The notes: generated by a model from the sequence alone, not told the origin. Positions 18,823-29,321 are shown, counted from the first letter of the stretch. The stretch: 64,000 nt of DNA from Candidatus Paraburkholderia kirkii (GCA_001189345.1 LFKV01000029.1:1-64000); one strand, 5' to 3'. Numbers and translations are program-made.

Positions 18823-20470
18823 CTACCGGCTGGCTTCCTCTCGCGCGATCAGGCCGCGTCCGACCACCTGCGCCTGGATCTCCGCCGCACCTTCGAAGAT
18901 GTTCAGGATGCGCGCGTCACACAGGATGCGGCTCATCTCGAACTCCAGCGCATAGCCGTTTCCGCCGTGGATCTGCACGCCCGCATCGGCATTGCTCCAC
19001 GCGACGCGCACGGCCAGCAGCTTGGCCATGCCCGCTTCGATGTCGCAGCGATGGCCCTTGTCTTTCTCGGATGCCGCGTAAGTACGTGATCTATCGCGCC
19101 ATCGCGGTCTCGGCCATCATCATCGCGAGCTTGTCGCCGACGCGCGGGAATTCGACGATCGGCTTGCGGAACTGCTTGCGCTCGCCGGCGTAGCGCCACG
19201 CGAGCTCGAATGCGCGCCAGGCAACGCCCACGGCACGCGATGCGGTCTGGATGCGCGCGCCCTCGAAGGTCTGCATCAGCTGCTTGAAGCCCTGGCCCCG
19301 CATGCCGCCGAGCAGACCGTCCTCGGGCACACGGAAACCATCGAAGCCGATTTCGTACCCCTTCATCCCGCGATAGCCCAGGACATGAATTTCCCCCGCC
19401 GGTCATGCCCTCCGCCGGAAACGGCTCGCCGTTCACGCCGCGCGGCTTCGGCGCGAGGAACATGCTGAGGCCCGTGTGCCCCGCAATGTCCTGCTCCGAA
19501 CGCGCCAGCACCGTCATCAGATCGCTGCGCGAGGCGTGCATGATCCAGGTCTTGTTGCCGTCGATACGCCAGCCCTCTGCGTCCCGGATCGCACGGGTTC
19601 TCAGTGACGCGAGGTCCGAACCCGCGTCGGGCTCGGTGAATACCGCCGTGGGCAGCACCTCGCCGGACGCAATGCGCGGAAGCCACCGCGCCTTCTGATC
19701 CGGCGTGCCGGCACTCGATATCAGCTCGCCCGCGATTTCCGAACGCGTGCCGAGCGAACCCGCTGCGATCCAGCCGCGGCTCAGCTCTTCGGTCACGATG
19801 CACATGGTGAGCTTGCCGAGTCCCATGCCCCCGTATTCCGGATCGATGCATACACCAAACGTTCCGAGGTTACCCAGCTGGGTGATCAGCGCGTCGGGAA
19901 TCAGCTCGTCGGCCAGATGCCACGCGTGCGCATGCGGCAGGATTTCGTTGTCGGTAAAGCGGCGGAACTGGTCGCGGATTGCGTCCATATCCTCGTCGAA
20001 GACCGTATCGGAAATCGCCGCGCCCTGACGATACGCATCGATCAGCGCGGCGCGCGCCCTGGCGCTGCCGCCATGCTCGACAAACCAGCGCACGCTACTG
20101 TGCCGGCCAGCTGCGCTGCTTCGCCTTCGAGCACCAGCTCGTGCGGCCGGAAGATCTCGCTTTGCGACATCGGAATGCCTCCGGTCAGCTGATTCACATA
20201 CTCGGCCACGCCGATGCATACCGCCAGTTCGTCGGACTGCCCGAGCCGCCCCGCGTCGGCCAGGCGCTCCGCCCACTGCACCGCCCGGAGAATGGTTTCG
20301 ACAGTCGTTGCGACCCATGCGAGCCCGTGTGCCGCGCGCTGATGCCGATCCAGCAGACCGGGATCGGCGCGGCCGTCGGCCCTGCAGCGCCGCGCCACCG
20401 CTGCTTCGTAGGTTCGCAGGGCAGGCGCCATGGCCGCGGCATGCTCAATGAAGTTTGAGTAACTGGACAT
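18823..20470 (-). pseudogene. Acyl-CoA dehydrogenase (about 550-residue type), frameshifted
   Basis: Large acyl-CoA dehydrogenase with an extra N-terminal helical domain (about residues 1-130; [40 protein letters not shown]). The core follows: [57 protein letters not shown], then [19 protein letters not shown] in another frame, and [20 protein letters not shown] at the FAD/acyl end. Frameshifts lie near 20095, 19385 and 19090. The ATG at 20470 gives the family-like start [10 protein letters not shown]. It sits seven codons' worth of sequence from a CaiB-type CoA-transferase gene upstream, a typical pairing. Confidence 0.85.
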
Positions 20471-20512
20471 GATGTTCGGATCGCGGCCGGGACGGCGCCG
20501 CATCAAGGTTGA

Positions 20513-21724
20513 CTAACGTTGTTCGGGACCGGCGACGATGCCGGCGTCGTGCAGCTCGCCGATTCGCGCCGACGACAGCGACAGCACGTCGGCGAGCACC
20601 TCGTCCGTGTGCTCGCCGAGGCGCGGCGCACGCTCGACGGGCTGACGCGCGGCGCCGTCGAAGCTCGCCATCGCACCGGGCGCCGGGTAGCGATATCCGC
20701 TCGGATGATCGAGCGTCGTGAACAACTCGCACTCGGTCGAGCAATGCGGGTCTTCGCGCAGCGCCGCATGCAGCGTCCAGTACGGCGACCAGCAGACCGC
20801 ATTCGCGTCGAACACGCGCTGCAGGTCGTCGAGCGCGAGCCTGCCGATCGCGCGCTCGAACGACGGGAACAGCGCGTCGCGATGCACGAAGCGCACGCCT
20901 TCGTTATGCGCGAACGACACGCCGAGCGACGCCTCGAGCGCGGCGATTTCGGCACCGAGCTCGAGCACCTTCACGAGGCCCGACCATTGCCGCGCGGTGA
21001 TCGCGACCACCATCACGCGCCGTCCGTCGGCGGTGACGAAATCCCGGCCGAAGGCGCCGAACAGATCGTTGCCCTGCCGCGGACGATCGTCGCCCGTCAG
21101 CACTTCGGCGATCTGCCCCATATGGCCGATCAATGCCAGCGCAACGTTCGAGAGCGGCACCAGCACTTCCTACCCCTGCCCCTGCCCCGTGTCGCGTCGG
21201 AACCGCTCGGCGGCGAGCAGTGCGAACGCCGCGTACGAGCCGCTCAGCAGATCCCAGGCGGGCAGCACGTGATTCACCGGCGCATCGCCGTTCGCGGAAG
21301 AGCCGGTCATGTACGGCAGACCGAGCGCCGCGTTGACCGTGTAGTCGAGCGCCTGCGAGCCGTCATTCCAGCCCGTCACGCGGACCGTGATCAGATCGGG
21401 CCGCTGCTCGCGCAACGCGTCGTGAGACAGGAAACCGCCCTTCGGAAAGTTGGTGACGAACAGGCCCGCGCCCGGCCCCGGAGCAGTGACGACGTCGGCC
21501 GCGAGACGCCTGCCCTCCGGTCGCAACAGGTCGATCGCGATGGACTTCTTCCCCTTGTTGAGCCCTTCCCAGTAGAAACTTCGCCCTTCGCCGGATACCG
21601 GCCAGCGACAAAAGTCGGGGCCGCCGCCGATCGGATCGATGCGAATCACCTCCGCGCCGAGTTGCAGCAAATGCAGCGCGCTCGAAGGCGCGGCGATGAA
21701 GGAGGCGCATTCGACCACCCGCAT
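20513..21724 (-). pseudogene. CaiB/BaiF-family CoA transferase, nonsense mutation, 5' end cut
   Basis: Class III CoA transferase that moves CoA between carboxylic acids. N-terminal Rossmann part VVECASFIAAPSSALHLLQL and VIRIDPIGGGPDFCRWP; VTGWNDGSQALDYTVNAALG; a C-terminal segment ending SARIGELHDAGIVAGPEQ. One frame covers the gene, broken only by TAG at 21170-21172 in TGQGQG[Q]EVLVPLSN, where Gln (CAG) is the obvious ancestor. Roughly ten N-terminal residues are replaced by AT-rich sequence, so the 5' end is also truncated, at about 21730. Would have supplied the CoA thioester for the dehydrogenases beside it. Confidence 0.88.
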
Positions 21725-21754
21725 CCCGCCTAGTACAATATCCCTTAAATGGCT

Positions 21755-22054
21755 TTAATAATTATCGCGCTGCAAATATGGCTGTAGGAGCGTGACGACG
21801 ATCTCGGCCATCTCGTGGAGCGAACCTGTGCCCGGCAGCGGTTCCCATCGGCCGGTTTGGCTGCGAAAGGCTGCACTATAACGATTCCGGGCGAGCTCGG
21901 TAAGGCGCGCCACAACAGTCGGTTCGTCATCGTCGAGACGTTTGATCAGCAGGTGCCGCCCGTAGGTTTGTGTGACGATCTGCTCATGGCCGAGCAAGCT
22001 GCGCAGTTGACGCTGGAGTTCAGTCGCGTAATGCTTAGTGGGTATGGCTGGCAT
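21755..22054 (-). CDS. Hypothetical 99-residue protein
   Basis: Soluble protein starting MPAIPTKHYATELQRQLRSL, with GRHLLIKRLDDDEPTVVARL and RWEPLPGTGSLHEMAEIVVT. I recognise no family. GAGAGAC precedes the ATG. It is intact but embedded between a truncated CoA transferase and IS debris, so it may be IS-associated cargo. Base composition is lower in GC than the flanking catabolic genes. Confidence 0.55.
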   Translation of the reverse strand: MPAIPTKHYATELQRQLRSLLGHEQIVTQTYGRHLLIKRLDDDEPTVVARLTELARNRYSAAFRSQTGRWEPLPGTGSLHEMAEIVVTLLQPYLQRDNY

Positions 22055-22106
22055 GTCTGTCTCTCGATTACGATGTGCCCGTTTGCAACGGATAGCCCCG
22101 GAAAGT

Positions 22107-22292
22107 TCATGTGTAGGGGCGTGCTGCCTGATTATGCTCGTGCATAAACTGCTCGGTGCGCTCGCGCAGATGCGCCGTGCTGGTATGATTGGCATGGCGT
22201 AGCACCCACCGCGTATAGCGGGCAAACCACAGTTCGATCTGATTGACCCAACTCGCGTGCAGCGGGGTGAAGTGGAAGTGACTGGGCCGTCT
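22107..22292 (-). pseudogene. IS630-family transposase, C-terminal fragment
   Basis: About 60 codons of the C-terminal catalytic region of an IS630-type transposase: FHFTPLHASWVNQIELWF matches the family motif around the last Asp/Glu, and RERTEQFMHEHNQAARPYT is the usual tail. It differs from the full IS630 copy next to it, so it derives from another member. It abuts the IS2-like end remnant directly. Confidence 0.75.
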
Positions 22293-22359
22293 CCCGCAAA
22301 AGCCGGACATGCGGTGACGCTTAAATTTTGAGGTAGTCTTCTGCCTATGTTTAAGCCTA
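22293..22359. repeat. IS2-like right-end remnant
   Basis: Inverted copy, nearly identical, of the 1451-1517 end region of the IS2-like element (contains GCAAAAGCCGGACATGCGG and CTTAAATTTTGAGGTAGTC); one T is missing from a T-run relative to the other copy. IS630 copy 1 is inserted at the TA of its AAGCCTAG. Confidence 0.9.
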
Positions 22360-23473
22360 GTCCATTGCGTTATTGAATTAGCACCCTGTCTGTGTTCAGA
22401 TACAGGTCATGGGTCAAAATGAACCTGACAGATATCGAACGTGAGCAACTGTTGTCGGCGGCGCGCAGCCGAACGGTGCGTGCGGCGGACGTGCGACGCG
22501 CAAAGTTGATCCTGATGCTCGAGGACGGCGAATCGCGCGACAGTATCATGCGCACACTGGGTTGCGATTCGCGCTTCATCGCACGCTGGTCGGGGCGCTT
22601 CCTCAGCGAGCGACTAGCCGGCATGTACGCCCGGCACCGCGGGCGGGCGCCTACGCAGCCACCGGCCAAACTGGAAGCGCGGGTGCTCAAGTGCACCCTC
22701 AAGCACAAACCCGCCGACGGTTCGACACACTGGAGTAGCTACAAGCTCGCAGCAGAACTCGGCGACGTATCGGTCTCGGCCGTGCAGCGCATCTGGCGCA
22801 AGCACGGCATCAAGCCGCAGCAGTTGGAGCGGCACATGGTCTCCAACGACCCGGACTTCGAGACCAAGGCAGCCGACGTGATCGGGCTGTACCTGAACCC
22901 GCCGGCGCACGCAGCGGTGTTCTGCGTGGACGAGAAGACCGCGATCCAGGCACTCGATCGCAAGGACCGTATGCTGCCGCTGTCGCCCGGGCGCGCCGAG
23001 AGTCACGGCTTCGAGTACAAGCGCAACGGCACGCTCAGCCTGTTCGCGGCGTTCAATACTGCCACCGGCGAGGTGCTGGGCAAGACGGTGGCGCGCCACA
23101 CCAGCGAGCAGTTCGTGGCCTTCCTGACCGACGTCGTCGCCAGCCAGCCCAAACGCCGGGAAATCCACGCGATCTGCGACAACGTCAGCAGCCATAAGAC
23201 GCAGCGGGTTGCCGACTTCCTTGATGCGCAGCGCAACGTGCACCTGCACTTCACGCCGACCTACTCGTCGTGGCTCAACCAGGTGGAGAACTGGTTCTCG
23301 CGCATTCAGCGTGAAGTGATCGCTCGCGGCATCTTCACTTCGGTGAAGGATTGGGATCGCAAACTGATGCCGATACATCCGCGAACACAACAAGAACCCG
23401 AAACCGATCAAGTGGAAATATGACGATCCTTCGCGCCGGATTCGACCAGTGCCAATTCAATGACGCAATGGAA
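22360..23473 (+). mobile_element. IS630-family element, copy 1 (1114 bp)
   Basis: Complete element bounded by TA on both sides (22358-22359 and 23474-23475), the target duplication of the family. Imperfect terminal repeats: GTCCATTGCGTTATTGAATT on the left and, inverted, TTCCATTGCGTCATTGAATT on the right. A second copy of equal length and, as far as I can compare, identical transposase sequence lies inverted at 42501-43614. The left flank is IS2-like debris and the right flank is chromosomal, so the site was already rearranged. Confidence 0.93.
22419..23423 (+). CDS. IS630-family transposase
   Basis: DDE transposase with N-terminal helix-turn-helix (LTDIEREQLLSAARSRTVRA), LEDGESRDSIMRTLGCDSRF, and catalytic acidic residues in VFCVDEKTAIQALDR, IHAICDNVSSHKT and SSWLNQVENWF. 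The ATG at 22419 follows an unremarkable leader. Compared with relatives, one extra C in CTGATGCCGATACATC shifts the last about 20 residues, giving RKLMPIHPRTQQEPETDQV. The same insertion is in the second copy, so it predates that transposition and did not prevent movement, unless both copies were mobilised in trans. Confidence 0.9.
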   Translation: MNLTDIEREQLLSAARSRTVRAADVRRAKLILMLEDGESRDSIMRTLGCDSRFIARWSGRFLSERLAGMYARHRGRAPTQPPAKLEARVLKCTLKHKPADGSTHWSSYKLAAELGDVSVSAVQRIWRKHGIKPQQLERHMVSNDPDFETKAADVIGLYLNPPAHAAVFCVDEKTAIQALDRKDRMLPLSPGRAESHGFEYKRNGTLSLFAAFNTATGEVLGKTVARHTSEQFVAFLTDVVASQPKRREIHAICDNVSSHKTQRVADFLDAQRNVHLHFTPTYSSWLNQVENWFSRIQREVIARGIFTSVKDWDRKLMPIHPRTQQEPETDQVEI

Positions 23474-23489
23474 TAGGCTGGCGGTTCGC

Positions 23490-23993
23490 TCAGATTTCCT
23501 CATCTCCCTCCGTCCGCGCCGCATCATCCAGCTTCTTCATGTTGTCGAGCAGCTTGAGCAGGTAATGCAGCGTGTGCGTGACGTCATCGATGGAAAAGTC
23601 CTTCAGCACTTCCTCGTAGTAACCGTGAATCTTCGGCGTCGCCTGCTGCGTCCACAGCCTGCGGCCCGGCTCCGTCATGGTGATGAGTCGCGAACGGCGG
23701 TCGCGGCTATCCGCGCTCACGCGCACGTGGCCGTCGCGTTCCATCCGACTCACGAGTCCGGACAGGTTCTGCCGGCTCACCATCAGATACCGCGCCAGAT
23801 CTCCGACGCTCATGCCTCCTTCAGCCTCCGGCCGCGAGAGCGCGCCCAGCACGGTCCACTGCTGCGTCGTCAGGCCCTCCGTTTCCACCGCGCGGCTTCC
23901 GGTTTTATGCAACATATTGGCGCACTGATACAAACGGAAGAACAGCCGGTTGGCGAGCTCCAGCTTTGCCGCCGTATTTTTTGCTGAAACCAA
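23490..23993 (-). CDS. badR: MarR-family regulator, BadR-like
   Basis: Winged-helix repressor of 167 residues: QWTVLGALSRPEAEGGMSVG, recognition helix RYLMVSRQNLSGLVSRMERD, and wing VRVSADSRDRRSRLITMTEP. It is divergent from badH-badI-aliB-aliA, the same arrangement as BadR in Rhodopseudomonas palustris, where it represses cyclohexanecarboxylate genes until a CoA-ester intermediate appears. A 20-bp perfect palindrome lies 53 bases upstream of its start. It is intact while all its presumed targets are broken. Specific name rests on context. Confidence 0.8.
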   Translation of the reverse strand: MVSAKNTAAKLELANRLFFRLYQCANMLHKTGSRAVETEGLTTQQWTVLGALSRPEAEGGMSVGDLARYLMVSRQNLSGLVSRMERDGHVRVSADSRDRRSRLITMTEPGRRLWTQQATPKIHGYYEEVLKDFSIDDVTHTLHYLLKLLDNMKKLDDAARTEGDEEI

Positions 23994-24045
23994 GGGATTC
24001 TCCTAATCGGGTTGCGCTTGTCATCGCCGGAAGGTGTTTTTAGTA

Positions 24046-24065
24046 TACGTCAATATATTGACGTA
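24046..24065. promoter_or_regulatory. 20-bp perfect palindrome, candidate BadR operator
   Basis: TACGTCAATATATTGACGTA, an exact inverted repeat in the 139-base intergenic space between badR and badH. MarR regulators bind such AT-centred palindromes. The position would allow control of both directions. Function is inferred. Confidence 0.65.
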
Positions 24066-24132
24066 ATTACGCGGCGCGAGCGCTATGTTCGATGGCCGCA
24101 ATGGTAACCCCTGACCATTCACGGAGAAGACT

Positions 24133-24900
24133 GTGCAAAGACTGCAAGGCAAGACGGCGATCGTCACGGGCGGTGGCGGCGGCATCGGCGGAGCGACGTG
24201 CCGCCGGTTCGCGGCGGAAGGCGCGCGCGTCGCGGTGCTGGATCGGTCGCTCGACGCCGCGGAAAAAGTGCGCGACGGCATTCGCGAAGCGGGCGGCGTC
24301 GCCGAGGCAATCCGTTGCGACATCACGAGTCGCCCGGACGTCGACGCCGCCGTCGCATCGACCGAAGCGCGACCTCGGTCCCGTTGACGTGCTCGTGAAC
24401 AACGCCGGCTGGGACGTATCAGGCCGTTCACGAAGACCGAGCCGAGCCAGTGGGAGCGTCTCATCGCGATCAATCTGACGGGCGCGCTGCATCTGCATCA
24501 CGCGGTGCTGCCGCGCATGGCCGAGCGCAAGTCGGGACGCATCGTCAACATCGCCTCGGACGCGGCGCGCGTCGGGTCTTCCGGCGAGGCCGTCTATGCG
24601 GCGTGCAAGGGCGGCCTGGTGTCGTTCCCCAAGACCATCGCGCGCGAGCACGCGCGTCACGGCATCACGGTCAACGTCGTATGCCCCGGTCCGACCGATA
24701 CCGCGCTCTTCGCCGAATACAAGGAAGGCGCGGGCAATCCCGAGAAGCTCCTGGAAGCCTTCCAGCGCTCGATTCCGCTGGGCCGCATCGGCCAGCCCGA
24801 CGACCTGCCGGGCGCGATCATCTTCTTCGCGAGCGACGACGCGCGCTACATCACGGGCCAGGTGCTGAGCGTATCCGGCGGCCTGACGATGGCCGGCTGA
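24133..24900 (+). pseudogene. badH: 2-hydroxycyclohexanecarboxyl-CoA dehydrogenase (SDR), frameshifted
   Basis: SDR that oxidises 2-hydroxycyclohexanecarboxyl-CoA to the 2-keto form. NAD-binding TGGGGGIGGATCRRF, VDVLVNNAGWDV, the catalytic Ser/Tyr/Lys region IVNIASDAARVGSSGEAVYA with CKGG, and the ending YITGQVLSVSGGLTMAG are visible. Frame changes near 24362 and 24418 remove the middle. GTG start after ACGGAGAAG. First gene of the divergent operon opposite badR; badI begins 26 bases on. Confidence 0.85.
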
Positions 24901-24925
24901 ACCGATCGAGGACAAGGACCCCGTC

Positions 24926-25723
24926 ATGAACTACGAAGACATCCTCTACGAAGTGCGCAACGGTGCCGTGTGGGATCACCATCAACCGTCCCGAGAAGAT
25001 GAACGCGTTTCGCGGACGCACCTGCGACGAGCTCATCCACGCGATCAATCGCGCGGGCTATTCGCGGGAGATCGGCGTGATCGTGCTCGCGGGCGCGGGC
25101 GACAAGGCGTTCTGCACCGGCGGCGACCAGTCCGCGCATGAAGGGCAGTACGACGGCCGCGGCACCATCGGCTTGCCGATGGAAGAGCTGCACAACGCGA
25201 TCCGCGACGTGCCCAAGCCCGTGTGATCGCGCGCGTGCAGGGCTACGCGGTCGGCGGCGGCAATGTGCTGTGCACGATCTGCGACTTCACCATCGCCTCG
25301 GAGAAGGCCGTGTTCGCGCAGGCGGGCCCGAAGGTCTGCTCGGTCGACCCGGGCTACGGCACGGTGTTCCTCGCGCGCGTGGTCGGCGAGAAGAAGGCGC
25401 GCGAGATCTGGTATCTGTGCCGCCGCTATCCGGCCTCCGAGGCGCTCGCGATGGGCCTCGTCAACGCGGTCGTCCCGCACGAGCAGCTCGACGCCGAAGT
25501 ACGGAGATGGTGCGACGAAATCATGGAGAAGAGCCCGACGGCGATCGCCATCGCGAAGCGCTCGTTCAACATGGATATGGCGCATCAGGCGGGCATCGCG
25601 GGCATGGGCATGTACGCGCTCAGGCTCTATTACGACACCGAGGAATCGCGCGAAGGCGTCAGAGCCTTCCAGGAAAAGCGCAAGCCGGATTTCCGGCGCT
25701 ACGCGAAATACCGGGGCGACGCC
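24926..25723 (+). pseudogene. badI: 2-ketocyclohexanecarboxyl-CoA hydrolase, frameshifted
   Basis: Crotonase-family ring-opening hydrolase giving pimeloyl-CoA. It follows R. palustris BadI closely as I recall it: INRPEKMNAFRGRTCDELI, GAGDKAFCTGGDQSAHEGQY, RVQGYAVGGGNVLCTICDF, GYGTVFLARVVGEKKAREIW, IAKRSFNMDMAHQAGIAGMG. Lesions: an extra G at about 24971 (GTGTGGGATC) and a TG duplication at about 25222 creating an early stop. In addition one A seems lost near 25709 (GCGAAATACC for GCGAAATAACC), deleting the stop and running the frame into aliB. A KVCSVDPGYG stretch has Cys where Gly is expected. Confidence 0.88.
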
Positions 25724-26870
25724 ATGAATCCCTATCTCGATGAAGACCTCGTCGCGCTCGGCGAACACGCGCGCCGCTTTGCTTGGGGACGCATCGCGCC
25801 CGGCTTCGAGGCGCGCGATACCACGTGCACGCTCGATCGCGAACTCATGCTCGAAATGGGACAGATGGGGTTCATCGCGCCGGAGCTGCCGGAGGAGTAC
25901 GGCGGGCAGGGGCTCGGCTGCCTAGCGGCGGGCGTCATTCACGAAGAGATCGCGCGCGGATCTGAGCCTCTCGTACGTCAACCTGCTGGCATCGCTCAAC
26001 GGGCAGATTCTCGCACATCACGCCGCGCCGGACATCGCGCGTCCCTGGTTCGAAAGACTGACTCAGGGACGCGCGCTGCTGGCCATCGCGCTGACCGAGC
26101 CGCGCGGCGGCTCGGATGCCGCGAACCTGCGTCTGCGCATGGAGCGCGTCGGCGATCACTACGTCCTCAACGGCGAGAAGACGTCGATCTCGGCGGCCGA
26201 TCAGGCCGATGCGGCCATCGTGTTCGCGCGCACCGGCAGCGTCGAGGACGGCGCGCGCGGCGTCTCGGCGGTGCTCGTGCCGATGGATCTGCCGGGCATC
26301 ACGCGCAATCGCTTCGATTGTCACGGGCAGCGCGAGATCGACCGTGGCTCGATCTTCTTCGAGAACGTGCGGGTGCCCGCCGATCATCAGCTGGGCGACG
26401 AAAGCAAGGGCTTCGTGCAGGTGATGCAGGGCTTCGATTTCTCGCGCGCGCTGATCGGCTTGCAGGTGCTCGCGGTCGCGAAGGCGAGCCTCGAGGAGAC
26501 GTGGGAATACGTCGCGCAGCGCGAGGCGTTCGGCAAGCCGCTCTCGGCGTTTCAGGGCGTGTCGCATCCGCTCGCCGAATACGAGACCCAGGTCGAGGCG
26601 GCGCGCCTCCTCTGCCTGCAGACGCTCTGGCTCAAGGACCGTGGCCTGCCGCACACCGCCGAGGCCGCGATGTGCAAGTGGTGGGGCCCGAAGCTCGCGT
26701 ACGACGCGGTGCATCAATGGCTGCTGTCGTTCGGGCATGGCGGCTACGATCGCGGACCGATGGAGCAGCGCTTGCGCGACGTGCTCAGCCAGATCGGCGA
26801 CGGCACCGCGCAGATCATGAAGACGATCATCGCCCGCACGCGCGCGGGGCGCGATGCGGTTCCGGCGTGA
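25724..26870 (+). pseudogene. aliB: Cyclohexanecarboxyl-CoA dehydrogenase, frameshifted
   Basis: Acyl-CoA dehydrogenase introducing the ring double bond in cyclohexanecarboxyl-CoA. N-terminal ELMLEMGQMGFIAPELPEEY, then after a shift near 25955 the core SYVNLLASLNGQILAHHAAP, ALTEPRGGSDAANLRLRMER, LNGEKTSISAADQADAAIVF, QREAFGKPLSAFQGVSHPLA and FGHGGYDRGPMEQRLRDVL. Only the one frameshift, but the ATG is now inside a frame that reads through from badI. Product name depends on operon context, which is strong. Confidence 0.85.
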
Positions 26871-26897
26871 AGCACTTCAGACCATCGGGGACAGCTT

Positions 26898-28606
26898 ATG
26901 GATTTCGACGCCGTTCTGATTCCGGCAAGACGCGCCGATAGCATCGCCCGCGGATACTGGCACGACCGCACCGTCAACGACGATCTCGACGCATGGGCCG
27001 GGCGCTGTCCCGACAAGATCGCGCTCACGGCCTTCGAGGCGGAAAGCGGCACGACGACGCGCTTCACGTATCGCGAGATGGCGTCGATGGCCGATCGCAT
27101 CGCGGTGGGTCTCGCGCGGCTCGGCGTCGGGAACCACGACGTCGTATCGATGCAATGCCCAACTGGTGGCAGTTCACGCTGACCTATCTGGCGTGCTCGC
27201 GTATCGGCGCGGTGGTCAATCCGCTGATGCCTATCTTTCGCGAGCGCGAGCTTGCGTTCATGCTGGCCCACAGCGAGAACAAGGTGCTGATCGTGCCGCG
27301 CGTGTTTCGCGGCTTCGATTTCGGGCAGATGGCGACGAATCTGCAAGCGAGCCTGCCTCGGCTGGAGCATGTCGTCGTAATTGGCGGCAAGGACGCCGGC
27401 AGCTTCGAAGCGCTTCTCAGCGAGCCTGCATGGGAGCGCGAACCCGATGCGCGCGAGATCCTGACGCGGCATCGTCCCGGCCCCGACGACGTCACGCAAC
27501 TGCTCTACACGTCGGGCACGACGGGCGAGCCCAAGGGCGTGATGCACACGGCGAACACGCTGATGTCGAACATTCGCCCCTATGCCGACGCCATGCGCCT
27601 CGGCCCCGACGATGTCGTGCTGATGGCCTCGCCGATGGCGCATCAGACCGGCTTCATGTATGGCCTCATGAGCCGGTCATGCTCGGCGCGAACGCGGTGT
27701 TGCAGGACATCTGGCAGCCGAGGACGGCGGCTGCGCTGATCGAGAGCGAGCGCGTGAGCTTCACGATGGCCTCGACCGTGTTCCTGACCGACCTCGCCGA
27801 CGCGCTCGGCGACAGCGGACGGTCCGTGCCGACGCTGCGCGTTTTCCTGTGCGCGTGCGCGCCGATTCCCGGTCCGCTCGTCGAGAAGGCGCGCGCGGCG
27901 CTCGGCGCGAAGATCGTGCCGGCGTGGGGCATGACGGAGATGGGCGCGGTCACCCTGACGCGTCTTGATGACGACGAACGCGCCTTCGCGACCGACGGCC
28001 GTCCTCTGCCGGGCGTCGAAGTGCGAGTGGTCGACGCATGCGATGCGCCGTTGCCGGCCGGCACGGTGGGGCGCCTGCTGGTACGCTCGTGCTCGAGCTT
28101 CGGCGGCTATCTGCATCGCGCGCATCTCAACGCGACCGATCCGCACGGCTGGTTCGATACCGGCGATCTCGCGTATCTCGACGCGCGGCTATATCCGCAT
28201 CAGCGGGCGCAGCAAGGACGTGATCATTCGCGGGGGAGAGAACATTCCGGTGGTGGAGATCGAGGCGCTCCTGTATCGGCATCCCGCGATCGCGGCGGCG
28301 GTGCTCGTCGCCTATCCCGACGAGCGTCTCGGCGAGCGCGCGTGCGCGGTCGTCGTCAGCAAGCCGGGCGAGTACATCGATCTGCCGTCGATCGCCGGCT
28401 TTCTCAAAGCGCACAAGGTCGCGATGCAATACATTCCGGAGCGCCTGCTCGTGTGCGACAGCCTGCCCACGACGCCCTCCGGCAAGGTACAGAAGTTCAA
28501 GCTGCGCGAGTGGCTGCGCGAAGGCGAATCGCAACAGGAAGCACGACGATGGAGGCGCGACCTGCCGTCGAGGAAACCGTCGGGCGCGTCGGCGTCATCG
28601 CGCTGA
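26898..28606 (+). pseudogene. aliA: Cyclohexanecarboxylate-CoA ligase, frameshifted
   Basis: Acyl-CoA synthetase of the AMP-forming family, first step of cyclohexanecarboxylate use. P-loop-like YTSGTTGEPKGVMHTANTL, then VPAWGMTEMGAVTLTRL, HGWFDTGDLAYLDA, GRSKDVIIRGGENIPVVEIE and the catalytic Lys in TTPSGKVQKFKLREWL. Frameshifts near 27158, 27668 and 28190. Begins 27 bases after aliB. The C-terminal frame runs on over the start of the next gene, so its own stop is uncertain; the true end is probably near 28545. Confidence 0.87.
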
Positions 28607-28640
28607 ACCGGCAGTGGCAGCTGAAGGCGCGCCGGCATCA
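28549..28640 (+). pseudogene. Enoyl-CoA hydratase N-terminal stub (BadK-like by position)
   Basis: About 30 codons starting MEARPAVEETVGRVGVIALNR, the beginning of a crotonase-family hydratase (the usual continuation is P-x-LNAL). It is cut off after about 28640. In the R. palustris set a hydratase (BadK) completes this pathway, which fits its position directly after aliA. Short fragment, so the name is tentative. Confidence 0.6.
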
Positions 28641-28669
28641 CGGCCGAAGGGTCGGGGAACAGGTAATTG

Positions 28670-29321
28670 ATGGGCGAAGTCGGCACCCCGCCGCCTGCGA
28701 TATTTTCGACCCCATTTCGTCACGGGCTGGGCGTGCGCGTTCGCGCAGAAGTGATCGAACTCGAACCACGCTTCCTCATAGTCGCCTTCGCGGGCGAGCT
28801 CGAACTGCCTGCCGCGGGTCGCGCACGACGCAAGATTCATGAACTGCATCAGAATCGGCCGGCATGCATGGCCAATGTAAGCGTCCGCTTCCTCTCTCGG
28901 CCGCTCGTTCGCCGCGCAGAGCATCTGACGCCACGCGAGTATCGTCTCGCGGCAGGCGTTGCATTGCGCATCGCCCGCGATGAGCGCGCTTGCTTCCAGA
29001 ACCGCGATCGCAAGCTCCTCGAATTTCGCGAGTTTGATCCATGCTGCGCGCGTGAGCGAGTCCGCCGTGCCGCCGTCCAGGTCGACGGATGGATCGAGCG
29101 CCGCGCCGGCCGTCTCGGAGACGGCTCAACCTTCATAACAATGCCTTCCTCGTGCAGCATGACGCGTGCGCCGAAATCCGCGACGAGCATCGCGAGGCGG
29201 CATCCCCGCCCATGCTCATGTCCTGAAGCCAGGCTTCGTCCGACGTTCGCAGCGCCGCGGCGATTTCCTCGCGCGCATCGGCGAACCAGCGGCTCTGGGC
29301 AAACCCTTCGATTCGACTCAT
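28670..29321 (-). pseudogene. Hypothetical protein, frameshifted
   Basis: About 210 residues spread over three leftward frames: MSRIEGFAQSRWFADAREEI and AALRTSDEAWLQDMSMGG; RMLVADFGARVMLHEEGIVM-like middle; then SLTRAAWIKLAKFEELAIAV and DYEEAWFEFDHFCANAHAQP. These parts read as one alpha-helical soluble protein with Trp/Phe-rich helices. Frame changes near 29205 and 29110. I do not recognise the family. The exact end is uncertain. It is convergent with the aliphatic-ring operon and divergent from frmA. Confidence 0.5.
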
